From NCBI GenBank assembly GCA_043228905.1, contig JBHGNT010000013.1, forward strand, positions 10,850,001-10,914,000: 64,000 bases of DNA. Reading direction: 5' to 3'. The position numbers and the translations under genes were made by a program. Source of the stretch: Azolla caroliniana. Its lineage: Eukaryota > Polypodiophyta. A model generated the notes under the pieces. That model worked only from the letters and a program-made list of their open reading frames with translations. It searched no databases and was not told the origin of the DNA. This document shows positions 21,857 to 31,269 of the stretch, piece after piece; position 1 is the stretch's first letter, and each line of letters starts with the position of its first letter.

Positions 21857-21960
21857 CGTGGTGTCTAACTACCACCAAATATTTATGAGGGCAAGTGAGG
21901 GAATCACGGAGAGGGACGGTGCAAGTCGCTAGATGAGGGCACGTGCGATCTGCACCGTCC
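21857..21960 (+). repeat. Left terminal inverted repeat of MULE-BC
   Basis: It contains CTAACTACCACCAAAT, GAGGGCAAGTGAGGGAATCA, GGAGAGGGACGGTGCA and CTGCACCGTCC, matching the complement of 38061-38162 in the same order with about 85 percent identity by eye. Confidence 0.75.
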
Positions 21961-22011
21961 AATTTGGATGAAGAAAAAGCGCGAAAAAGCGCGCCATTAA
22001 AAGTCCAATTT

Positions 22012-22200
22012 TTGAGGAGCCCGTCTCATTAAAGAAGGAGAAAGGGAGCCTAACTCATTAGTATATGATTGAGTATAAAAACCCATACCTGTCATTTTTG
22101 CTTGTTTACAAACAGGTAGCCAGAGGTTTAGGGTTTAGGGTTCTTCAGTGAGGCGCACCACCTGCTGTCCGCGAGCACCTGTTGTCCTGTTGTCCAAAGG
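22012..22200 (+). promoter_or_regulatory. Probable promoter and leader of the MULE-BC Ulp1-like gene
   Basis: Two copies of the GAGGAGCCCGTCTCATTA-type motif are followed by a TATA box (GAGTATAAAAACCC, near 22070-22083). A leader follows with a telomere-like GGTTTAGGGTTTAGGGTTC and a splice-donor-like AAAG/GTATGTATC near 22200. The promoter role is inferred. Confidence 0.5.
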
Positions 22201-23397
22201 TATGTATCATATTTCTTGTCTATTTATGAATTGATTAAGATTTGTGTGTTCAATTTGTGAAAGCTCAAAAATCTCATCCTATGTACTGAAGATGACATGC
22301 CCATGTATTTTTCTCTTGGAATTGTTGGAGAAATTTTTTTATATGATATCTATCCTAAACGAGTCTTTCTAGCCGTTAAGTTGATTCACAACGTTTCTAT
22401 GTACTCGGTTTTTTGATGAATGAGGAACTACTTAGAAGGCTATGCATGCTAATGTGACAACAACTATGTTACTTAAAATCCTCCATGAGATAACAATAAT
22501 GTTCTTATGGTGTATCCTACTCCATTTTGTATTCAATCAACCCAAACAAAAATAGTCTTCTCCAGTTTTGGCCATGTTGCAATACTTCCTTCTCAAGTTG
22601 GTGACTTACTCTTGACAAACTTAGGTAATTAGAAAAAACCTACACAAAACATAGATTCCATTTAATAGTCCATAAACTCCTCAATATCATAATACGGTGA
22701 AGGATAGGATCATGATGAAATTGTTCTCTCACATAATCTGAAGCGTTTAGATTGTCCGTAAAATATGATGATGAGCTTCTCTATGAGCATGGCATAATCA
22801 TGTAATTGTTCTCTTGCATAGTTTGAAGTATGATAGGTTAAGTGTTTAAGTTGTCCACTAAAGCAACCACAATGAGCTTCTCTATGGGCATAGCATAATC
22901 ACGGTCTTGAAGCCCCTTTATAAATTCTTCTTGTCTCTACATTTGGTTGCATTCTTAATGTTTGAAAAGCTTAACATTGGAAGCAATGAAAGTGATGTGA
23001 CTATTATCCTTATAAATGAAGGGGTCAATCTTTTGCATCAATTTGCTTTATAAAAACCATTCAAGTTAGTTTGGGATGTCTTATAAAGTAAGATTGATAC
23101 AATTAGTAGTAATTCTAAGTTATTTTTAGATGTCCAAATATGATCGTAGATCCATTGGTGGTTTTTGAAGATGGCACGTGTTTTGTACAAATGGCTAGTC
23201 AGTCCAAGACCTTCATAGACTTTGATGCAGATTGGGGTGAAACAATACCCTATGAAGGGAGGTATGGCCTGAATCATTTCTCAACTATATATTGTGTATA
23301 AATAGTGATGTTTGTGTGCTAACTTGAATGATGGTTTAGGTTTTTTATAAGAAAGGGTGCTAGGTGCCCCAAATCCAACGATATGGATGTTGACAAT
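22201..23397. other. Mostly non-coding; one short unrecognised coding-like stretch
   Basis: Probably intron sequence of the MULE gene. At about 23140-23295 a plus-strand frame gives MIVDPLVVFEDGTCFVQMAS followed by KTFIDFDADWGETIPYEGRY. It looks protein-like in composition and is then closed by TAA. I do not recognise it and assign no function. Confidence 0.4.
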
Positions 23398-24124
23398 TGT
23401 TAGGAAATAGGTCCCTCCGGATGAGGACTACTCGGCTACAAATGACCCGGTGAGAACCGGATGATGAAGACCCGGTGAGAACCGGATGAGGAGTACCCGA
23501 CTACGGATGACCCGGTGAGAACCGGATGATGAAGACCCGGTGAGAACCGGATGAGGAGTACCCAGCTACGGATGACCCGGTGAGAAGCGGATGATGAAGA
23601 CCCGATGTGAACCGGATGAGGAGTACTCGGCAAGAGCCGGATGGTGAAGGCCCGATGAGAAGTGCTCACCGGATGAAGGGACATATTTGTAAATATGTTT
23701 CTGAGAGTCCATCAGGGCTATATTTGTAAATAGCCGAAAAGTCATACTAGTATAAATATGACTTAGGGCAAACTTTAGTGATATATGAGTTGTTGTCATT
23801 CTTGTTGATGCAAGACTAGAGAGCGCGTAACAGTGTACAGAGAGAGAGAGAGAGGAAGAGGTCGTTGCCTCTGTTGTAACCGCCGCCTGTGGCGAAGATC
23901 GTGAGCACGAGGTTGTTGCCTCCATGAACTCACTGTTGTAATCATTGTGATCATAGTTCTAGCCATACGTCCCATTCATGTCATACTCAAACGCCAATAT
24001 TCGTATCATACTCATACGTGAAAAGGCTCCAAGTATGATTGAAATCCATACGCGGTACATAGATATATTATATATACATATGGTGTATATGGTGTACATA
24101 GTGTGTGTGTGTGTGTGTGTGAGG

Positions 24125-24173
<49 letters not shown>

Positions 24174-24737
24174 TGTGTGGTCTAGAGAGAGAAGCCATGT
24201 TTTGCATGTGTGAGGAGACAGTGATTGAGTGTATATCTAGACTCTAGAGAGAGAGAGAGAGAGAGGAGCTATGGGTTTTGTCTGTGTGAGGGAGTATGTA
24301 ATATGTATATTAGATATCTAGATTTTGTAGAGAGAGAAAATCTGTCAGTTCTCGTGTGAGAGAGAGAGAGAGTGTGTATGTGTGTCAGATGTCACTTCTA
24401 TTCACAAAATATTATGAATATCAAAAATTAAAGAAACAAAAAAAAAGTCAAAAAAAAAAAAGCCAAACGAATATCGCGTATCATACGCGTACGTTTGCAA
24501 ACGTTCGCGTACGTCCAGTAAATTGGACGTACGCGAATATTAGGAACTATGATTGTGATATAGTGATAGTTAGCAGTCAGTGGACTGCCGTGGTTTTTTC
24601 CCGTGTTTGGGTTTTCCACGTAAACATCTTGTACACTTCTCTCTATCGTGTTGAGCTTTCATTCCCTGTTTTCTGTGTTTTATTCTAGGCTCAGTTGTGG
24701 CCGAGCGTTGTTCATCGGGAGCGTGTAGTTCCTGTCA
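23398..24737 (+). repeat. Copia-type solo LTR (Copia-1 family) carrying a MITE
   Basis: It begins TGTTAGGAAATAGGTCCCTCC and ends near GTTCCTGTCA, with imperfect inverted ends. It has a U3 minisatellite of GATGACCCGGTGAGAACCGG units (23440-23640), a TATAAATATGAC promoter near 23751, and the hairpin GTGGTTTTTTCCCG...GGGTTTTCCACG near 24590-24620. The hAT-type MITE at 23952-24551 splits it. No internal coding region flanks it, so it is a solo LTR within the MULE-BC leader. A matching target duplication was not found. Confidence 0.75.
23952..24551. mobile_element. hAT-type MITE (600 bp) with perfect 8-bp target duplication
   Basis: The element starts CATAGTTCTA and ends TAGGAACTATG, an inverted pair with one extra base. 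It is flanked by identical 8-bp copies ATTGTGAT (23944-23951 and 24552-24559). Removing it and one copy restores the LTR sequence ATTGTGATATAGTGATAG, which matches related LTRs. The ends carry palindromic ATATTCGTATCATAC-type repeats. Inside are (GT)n (24103-24120) and long (GA)n runs (24127-24172). It has no coding capacity. An 8-bp duplication is typical of hAT elements. Confidence 0.85.
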
Positions 24738-26031
24738 AAAACATCATTACTGAAGACTCGAACATGGATACGAACCCCATACATGACGTGGGGCCAGGTG
24801 TTGAAGATATCAGTGTAAATGGTGAGTTGATGTACATTCTTATAATCATTATTGAAGTAAGTATATATTGGGTTTTTCTAATGCAAATGTCACACCATTG
24901 TTGTAGTGGACCCTATGTCCCTCTTCAAGGCGGGAAGAGACTCGATAGGTATCAAATGTCACACATGTATCGTTGGAGATTCATGTAGAAAAGAGGTACG
25001 ATGGTTTCACAAAAAAACTGACATGGAGGCTCACTTACAGAAGGCATATGGCATCCGTGTAATACTGCCTCGGGGGCTAAAGATAGAAGAATAAGAGCAA
25101 TCGACCTCCATGAGGAGTACAACCATGTCATTCTTCAACCACTACAAAAGACAACGATCAAGAAAGCGTTTTTTGGATCGGGAGCTAAAGTACAACAAAT
25201 CCCGCCAATCACACATGAGGACGTTGAGGACAAGAGCGATTAAGATCTTCAAAGCCACTCTAGACGCACTTCGAACATCCAAGGAGGCCGATTTCATTTC
25301 CCAATTCGTCAGCCAAGAGATGGGTATGACGAGGGAAAGGAGCATAGGATGGCAAAATTGAAGTTGAAGATTGTGGTTGGGTCTGAAGCTTATGTAAGTA
25401 TGGTTTATGATTATGTGTGCATCTTATGTGAGTCTAAATCTAGTGTGTGAATGATTATGTGTGAATCTTATATATGAATTTTAATGTAAGAATCATGGAA
25501 TTCCCATGCCAGAAGATGAGGCACATGTCGAGATCGATGGTGGTCAAAACCAATTGTCAGAATCAACAACTCGACAACCAAGGAGGCCTAAAATCCAAAT
25601 CCGCAAGAAAAAAGTGGACCCTGGTAAATTGTCGTTCATTACATCATCTGACACAGATGAGGGTGTTGACATTGGGATTGTCTTTGTTGGTCTTGGGACA
25701 ATCACGAAAACATGGGATAACACAACAAGAAATAAGTTCACTAGGTACGTCGTTATGGTGGGGGCATGAGATCAATAGTTAACTTCATGTTTTTTTTCGT
25801 AGTTACTAATCTGGCCTAATAAACAGGTTTCAGGTGGCTTGCCGACGACTATATCTAGCGGTCTTTTTGATGGAGGTAGAACTATGTTCGTTGTGCATTG
25901 TAGGGGAGATGGCATCCACATGGATGATGACCCTCTTCCACTTATGGATGGAGTACTCGTTGCCCCCCGAGATCAACAAGCAGTTTCATATTGTGGATCC
26001 ACTATGGGTACAACTAGAAGGCCAAAGTGAT

Positions 26032-26464
26032 TGTCAGGAATAGTACTAAAACAGAGATGGAATTAGTACTAAGAACAACAGTACTATTAGTACTAAGAGG
26101 ACGGGACTGCGTAAGATTCCCGAGAGAGGAAGTGAGAAGAGGAGAGAGAGAGAGAGATAGCGAGAATGAGAGAGATGATGACAGCAGCTATATATTATGT
26201 GAAAAGATAAGTACAAGCGGCTAAGAGGCTTAAGACTGGCGTTGAACCAATTTGGTTCAAAACAATGCCTTGTGCCTCCTTTTATAGTGTTTTTAGGAAT
26301 AATCTTGAAGCTTCTAGAATGTTCCAGAGAGATTTGGAATATACATCAATTTTCTATGATAAAGTATAAATGAAAATAATATCCTACAAAATACAATTCC
26401 TAATCTAATGGTAAGAGCTCGACCCATGTAGCATAAAGTCATGGGTTCGAGTCTTGCCATGACA
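26032..26464 (-). repeat. Gypsy-B 3' LTR (433 bp)
   Basis: On the minus strand it begins TGTCATGGCAAGACTCGAACC and ends TATTCCTGACA. The first part is an antisense tRNA-like block: the plus strand reads TAATGGTAAGAGC and GGGTTCGAGTC. A minus-strand TATAAAAGG box lies near 26285. About 30 nt downstream is the palindrome GAACCAAATTGGTTC. The purine tract AAGGGGGCGATAG directly precedes it on the minus strand. Confidence 0.92.
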
Positions 26465-26475
26465 CTATCGCCCCC

Positions 26476-29400
26476 TTAAAGACAACGAGTGGAACGAGTC
26501 GGCGCTAACTGCGGACCGGGTTTGTCCGGATACTTTCGGTGGAAATCAGCAAGAAGATCTTGTGCATTTGCAACATTCTCGACGGGTTCCCAAGTACGTT
26601 CGCTCGGACTATAACCGAGCCAATCGACCAAGTAATAAAGTTTGTTGCGAACAAGTTTGGAATCGAGGATGGCTGCAACTTCATACTCCGGGCCGGCGTC
26701 CAACTCCAGCGGGGGCGGCGGTGGTGTCACACGATCGGGAATGGTGTTTGCTTTATAAGGTTCAAGAAGAGAACAATGGAAAACCGGATGTATCTGAAGC
26801 TGCGGAGGGAGATCCAGGCGGAAGGTGACATCATTAATCTTCCCCGTAATACGAAAAGGACCGAGTCGTCGATAATCCAACTTGTCGCACGGTCGAGTAG
26901 TCTTGATGTGACAACGTAAGAGCCATACTCGATCTCCGATGGCAAAAGAGGAGGGAATCCGATGACGATCCGCATAAGTCTTCTGTGTGTGTTGAGCATG
27001 ACGAAGGTGAGTAGAGAGATCCATCTGGATCTTGCGTAGCCTCTCCAAATGGTCCTCGGCACGAGGGTTGGTAGGTAGCTCCGGAGTGTCGATCACCGAC
27101 CAGCGAGGATGGAAACCGGTATAAGCGAGAAATGGGGAGACCCGAGTCGAGGAGTGAATAGCATTATTATACGCAAACTCCGCAAAGTGGAGAATCTCGG
27201 CCCAATCGTCCTGTTGATAACTCAGGAAACACCGGAGATATTGCTCCAACGTTTGGTTTGTTCGTTCCGCCTGTCCGTCAGTTTGAGGATGGTAGCCGGA
27301 GGAGAGGTTGCAGGAGACCTTGAGCATCCTGAAGAGATGCTGCCAAAATTTGGAGACAAATTGCGGGCCTCGGTCACTGATAATACTGTCTGGTAGGCCA
27401 TGATGCCGAAATACCTCACGCATAACAAGAGCGGCGGTTTCCTCGCTAGTGATGGCTTTAGTACATGGCACAAAATGTGCCATCTTCGTATATCGATCGA
27501 CGACGGTTAGGATAGCATCGAACCCCTTCGAGACTGGCAGATCTGTAATAAAATCAAGACAAATAGACTGCCATGGCTTACTTGGAATTGGTAAAGGTTC
27601 CAACAAGCCATATGGATGGTGTCGTGGCATCTTTGCTCGGCAGCAAGCATCACAGGTCCGAACGTAGTCGTCAACAAAACGGCGCATGTGGGGCCACCAA
27701 AAAGATCGCTGCACTAACTCCAACGTCTTGGTACTACCGAAATGTCCCGCCGTATGGGTGTCGTGACAATGTTGGACGATTTGAAGGCGACAGGAGCAAT
27801 CGGGGACATATACGCGCTTTTTAAAGAATAACAAACCATCATGATATTCGAATTGTCGGTAGTCAATACCTGGTTGTTGAGACTGAGAACAGGATGCCCG
27901 AGAAGTATCAATGTGCGCCAGGATGTCTTGAGCAAAACTATCCGTCTTCAAGGTTGCACGTATGTCATCGGTAATCCGTGAATCCATCGGGGTGTGAAAA
28001 ATCCGCGTCGTGTGCAATCGTGTTGGTCCCAAGATTACTTGCTTTTGATTATCAAATGTTGCGTCACCAGGACGAGGTGCAAGATATGAACGCCGTGATA
28101 GTGCATCTGCTTTTCCTTGCTGCTTCCCTGGTCGATATGTGATTTCGAAGTTGAAACGCGTGAGGAATTGCGCCCACCGAGCTTGCCGTCGATTTAGTAC
28201 GTTAGCGTTCTGAAAATAAGCAAGATTTTTATGATCGCTAAAGACAATGACCTGATGTGGAGAGCCCTCTAAGAAATGCCGCCATTGTACAAATGAATCC
28301 ACGATGGCTAATAACTCCTTGTCATGTATTTCGTAGTTGATTTTTGCGACATTGAATTTGCGCGAATGGAAAGCCACCGGATGCAACTCTTCTTTATCGC
28401 CTTGTTGAGAAAGGATGCTACCGAGGGCGAAATCTGATGCGTCGGCCTCCATGATGAATGGTTTGCTTGTATCCACATGAGCTAGAATCGGTGCTGATGT
28501 AAAGGCTTTCTTAAGATGCCGAAAAGCCATATCTGCTTCGATGGACCAAAGAAATGCTTGGCCCTTCTTCGTAAGTTGTGTGAGAGGTAAAATAATCTTC
28601 GAGTAATCCTGTATAAACTTACGGTAGAAGTTAGCAAAGCCTAGAAAACATTGTACATCTCGTACCGACCGTGGAATTTGCCACTCTAGTACAGTTTGGA
28701 TTTTAGCTGGATCCATGGCGATGCCCTTTGAGGAGATGACGTAGCCTAGAAATTCCACTTGCTTGCAGTCAAAGCTACATTTCTCTAGCTTGGCATAAAG
28801 ACCATTCTCGCGGAGTCGCTTTAGTACTAATAGTACATGAGAATCGTGCTCTTCCTGGGTCTTCGAATAAATCAACAGATCATCCAGATAAATGATCAAA
28901 CAGATATCCAAGAGGTCTCTGAATATATCATTTGCCATGTGTTGGAAGACTGCGGGTGCATTGGTTAGGCCAAACGGCATAACAGTATACTCGAAATGCC
29001 CATACCGCGTGCGAAAAGCGGTCTTCCACTCATCTCCCGGTCGGATCCGCACGAGATTATACGCTCCTCGTAGGTCGATTTTAGTAAAAAACTTGGCACC
29101 ATTAACTCGCTCTAAAAGACTTGATATAAGAGGAAGTGCATACCTATTCTGGATGGTGACTTTATTCAATCCGCGGTAATCAACGACAAGACGAAGTGAG
29201 CCATCTTTCTTCTTGACAAAGAAGATGGGTGCACCGGCCGGAGATTTCGAATGACGGATGAACCCGCTTGCCAAGTTCTCCTCTATGTAGGCTCGAAGGA
29301 CTTCTAACTCGGTGGGTGACAAGTTGTAAATTGGTCCCCATGGTGGCTCGGTTCCTGGTTGTAAATCGATGGGACAGTCATAGGGACGGTGATGAGGAAG

Positions 29401-30048
29401 GGTACCGGCTTTTACCTTGTCAAATACATCGGCATAAGGATGATATTTTGCCGGAAGTTGTATTGAGGAGTCCTTCTTAATAGTGCTAGAAGGATGTACT
29501 GATATGGCAAATAGGAACATTGCCTCCTTGGGTCCTTCTTCGTGTAGTTGATGGAGTGAAATGGTCGAAACTCGGTGAGTTGATTCTTGGGGTGGTCGAT
29601 ATCGGACTTCTCTTGTTCTCCAATCTATGGCTGGATTATGTAATTCAAGCCAAGGTAATCCTAGGACAATGGGATGCTCTGGACTACTAATTATATTAAA
29701 TGATATTATACACACAAAATTACCTAGGACAACTTGAATGGGTTCTGATTCTTCTACAATATTCCCGGAAGCAATGGGACGACCATCAATGACCACTACA
29801 GATGCGGGACGAGGAAGTTTTCTTAAGGATATCTGAGAAGCTTGGGCAAAATTTCGATCCATGAAACAGGAATTAGCTCCGGAATCTAAAAGTGCTAGGA
29901 CGGGTACTGGGGGAGTACTTTTAGTACTAACAATGACTTGGGCTAGGAACACATTGCTAACTTGCTTGGAAGGAATGGAACCACTAATGGACTGTACAGA
30001 TCTAGGGCTGCTGTCCAACCAAATGGCTCCTATTTTGGCTGGACTCAA
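26476..30048 (-). CDS. Gypsy-B Pol polyprotein (protease, RT, RNase H, integrase, chromodomain)
   Basis: Open frame of 1190 codons without stops. Domains by approximate residue: aspartic protease with LLDSGANS (Asp 55); reverse transcriptase 240-430 with KIDLRGAYN and YLDD (about 386-389); RNase H 500-620 with MEADASDFALGS, HDKELLAI and FSDHKN; integrase 720-980 with the HHCC zinc site (THTAGH, CDAC) and core Asp (LDFITDL), Asp (SDRGPQF) and Glu (DGQAERTN); C-terminal chromodomain about 1115-1170 (YYLVDWLGY, RTWEPVENV). All catalytic residues are present. The listed first codon is TTG and overlaps the gag stop in the -1 frame, so Pol is probably made by -1 frameshifting from Gag and not from its own start. 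The protein copies and integrates the element; the chromodomain may target insertion to marked chromatin. Confidence 0.93.
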   Translation of the reverse strand: MSPAKIGAIWLDSSPRSVQSISGSIPSKQVSNVFLAQVIVSTKSTPPVPVLALLDSGANSCFMDRNFAQASQISLRKLPRPASVVVIDGRPIASGNIVEESEPIQVVLGNFVCIISFNIISSPEHPIVLGLPWLELHNPAIDWRTREVRYRPPQESTHRVSTISLHQLHEEGPKEAMFLFAISVHPSSTIKKDSSIQLPAKYHPYADVFDKVKAGTLPHHRPYDCPIDLQPGTEPPWGPIYNLSPTELEVLRAYIEENLASGFIRHSKSPAGAPIFFVKKKDGSLRLVVDYRGLNKVTIQNRYALPLISSLLERVNGAKFFTKIDLRGAYNLVRIRPGDEWKTAFRTRYGHFEYTVMPFGLTNAPAVFQHMANDIFRDLLDICLIIYLDDLLIYSKTQEEHDSHVLLVLKRLRENGLYAKLEKCSFDCKQVEFLGYVISSKGIAMDPAKIQTVLEWQIPRSVRDVQCFLGFANFYRKFIQDYSKIILPLTQLTKKGQAFLWSIEADMAFRHLKKAFTSAPILAHVDTSKPFIMEADASDFALGSILSQQGDKEELHPVAFHSRKFNVAKINYEIHDKELLAIVDSFVQWRHFLEGSPHQVIVFSDHKNLAYFQNANVLNRRQARWAQFLTRFNFEITYRPGKQQGKADALSRRSYLAPRPGDATFDNQKQVILGPTRLHTTRIFHTPMDSRITDDIRATLKTDSFAQDILAHIDTSRASCSQSQQPGIDYRQFEYHDGLLFFKKRVYVPDCSCRLQIVQHCHDTHTAGHFGSTKTLELVQRSFWWPHMRRFVDDYVRTCDACCRAKMPRHHPYGLLEPLPIPSKPWQSICLDFITDLPVSKGFDAILTVVDRYTKMAHFVPCTKAITSEETAALVMREVFRHHGLPDSIISDRGPQFVSKFWQHLFRMLKVSCNLSSGYHPQTDGQAERTNQTLEQYLRCFLSYQQDDWAEILHFAEFAYNNAIHSSTRVSPFLAYTGFHPRWSVIDTPELPTNPRAEDHLERLRKIQMDLSTHLRHAQHTQKTYADRHRIPSSFAIGDRVWLLRCHIKTTRPCDKLDYRRLGPFRITGKINDVTFRLDLPPQLQIHPVFHCSLLEPYKANTIPDRVTPPPPPLELDAGPEYEVAAILDSKLVRNKLYYLVDWLGYSPSERTWEPVENVANAQDLLADFHRKYPDKPGPQLAPTRSTRCL

Positions 30049-30058
30049 TCGTTTAACT
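30045..30058 (-). promoter_or_regulatory. Candidate -1 ribosomal frameshift site between gag and pol
   Basis: In the sense (minus) strand the last gag codons read GAG TTA AAC GAT TGA. The heptamer G TTA AAC is in the correct phase for a -1 slip. The slip leads to GTT AAA CGA TTG AGT, which is the pol frame. The same heptamer is a known frameshift site in arteriviruses. A downstream RNA structure was not examined. Confidence 0.55.
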
Positions 30059-31201
30059 CTTCATCTAATTGACTAAGGATTTCAAATTTATTTGAGATAC
30101 TTGGGCTATTAGTACTATGAATACTATCTGACACTCTATTAGTACTATTAATACTATCAGACACTCCAAAGGGAAGAATTGACTCGGGTTTAGTACAGGC
30201 GACGATTTGATTTACCTGTCTTCTTGGCCTATGGGGACAATTGATGGCGATATGTCCTGGTCCACCGCAATAAAGACATAATCGATTGGCACGTCGTCGT
30301 TGCTTTTCTTCTTCCGATAACGGGCCGCGTCGACGCATGGTATCGATCTCCATCGGTGTCGAAGTATTTGCTTGAGGTGTGTCTCGTGCAAACGGTTTAG
30401 CCGCGACTGCGGCGTAAGTGGGCTCTGGCCTAGAGCGTAGTATCTGTAATTGACGTTCTGAACGCCGTTCAAAAAGGCGGTTGTCACATCGAACTGCTCG
30501 ACTGATTGCCTCCGTAAGAGACTTTGGTTCTTCGGGGAAAGTTAGAAGTAGATCTTTGACATCGTTTCGCAAGCCATAGCGAAACTGCTCCATTAGTGCT
30601 TGATCATCCCAGGGTATATCTGAAGCAAGTAGGCGGAAATCCGCCGCGTAGGCAGAGGCTGGACGATCGCCTTGATACAATCGCCGGATCTTGTTGATCG
30701 CCGTCCTGATGTTGTCGGTGTCTCCAAAGCAGGCTTTAAACTCACCAATAAAATCTTCAAAGTTATTAAGTAAGGGTGATTGTTTTTCTAGAAGCGGAGC
30801 AAACCATGCCAAGGCTAAGCCGCTAAGTAGCGTGCCTATTAGGCCGACTCGAGATGCATCAGTGGGAATCGGGAAGGATGCATCTGGATGACTAAGCGTA
30901 CCTGATTAAGGAATCCCCGGAATTGCGAACGCGTTCCATCAAATTTCACAGGAAGTCCAATCTTGGGCTCTTTATGAAATCCTTGGGGACTGGATCCTTG
31001 TTGTTGCAACGCTGCTTCGAGTTGTTGTACCCGTAACGCTAACTCCCCATGTTGTTGTTGCGTTTGTTGTTTTTCTAGAGCGATTTGTTGCAGATCCCCT
31101 ATCAGCCGTTGGTTTTCTTGTTCCAGGGCAACAAACTTTTCTTTTAGGCACTGTAGCTCGGAGAAAACGGATTGGTATTCTTGGGCGCTAACAATAGCCA
31201 T
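30045..31201 (-). pseudogene. Gypsy-B Gag, one-base frameshift
   Basis: The N-terminal part (31201 down to 30839) starts MAIVSAQEYQSVF. It is rich in Glu, Gln and Leu, likely a coiled coil, and runs into PVKFDGTRSQFRGFLNQVRL. The frame then fails at about 30863-30866, in the sequence CGATTCCCACTG, where one base appears missing. It continues in another frame as SRVGLIGTLLSGLALAWF, through an RLYQGDRPASAYAADFR capsid region, to a complete CCHC knuckle (CLYCGGPGHIAINC) and the stop TGA at 30047-30045. This one deletion is the only gag defect seen. Confidence 0.88.
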
Positions 31202-31253
31202 AGTATAGGGAAAAGGGTAGGAGGATGAGGGAGAGTGACAAGTAGGCTAGAGG

Positions 31254-31269
31254 AAAAATTGGTTCAAAC
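31254..31269 (-). other. Primer-binding site of Gypsy-B, predicted self-priming
   Basis: Directly after the 5' LTR end the sense strand reads GTTTGAACCAATTTTT. This does not match the usual initiator-tRNA-Met primer site TGGTATCAGAGC. TTGAACCAATTT is perfectly complementary to AAATTGGTTCAA in the LTR, located about 30 nt after the TATA box, where the transcript should begin. This matches the self-priming arrangement known for Tf1/sushi elements. Confidence 0.55.

Noticed and set aside
24356-24688. 110-codon frame in the solo LTR region
   Set aside because: It crosses the MITE-LTR boundary and has no homology.
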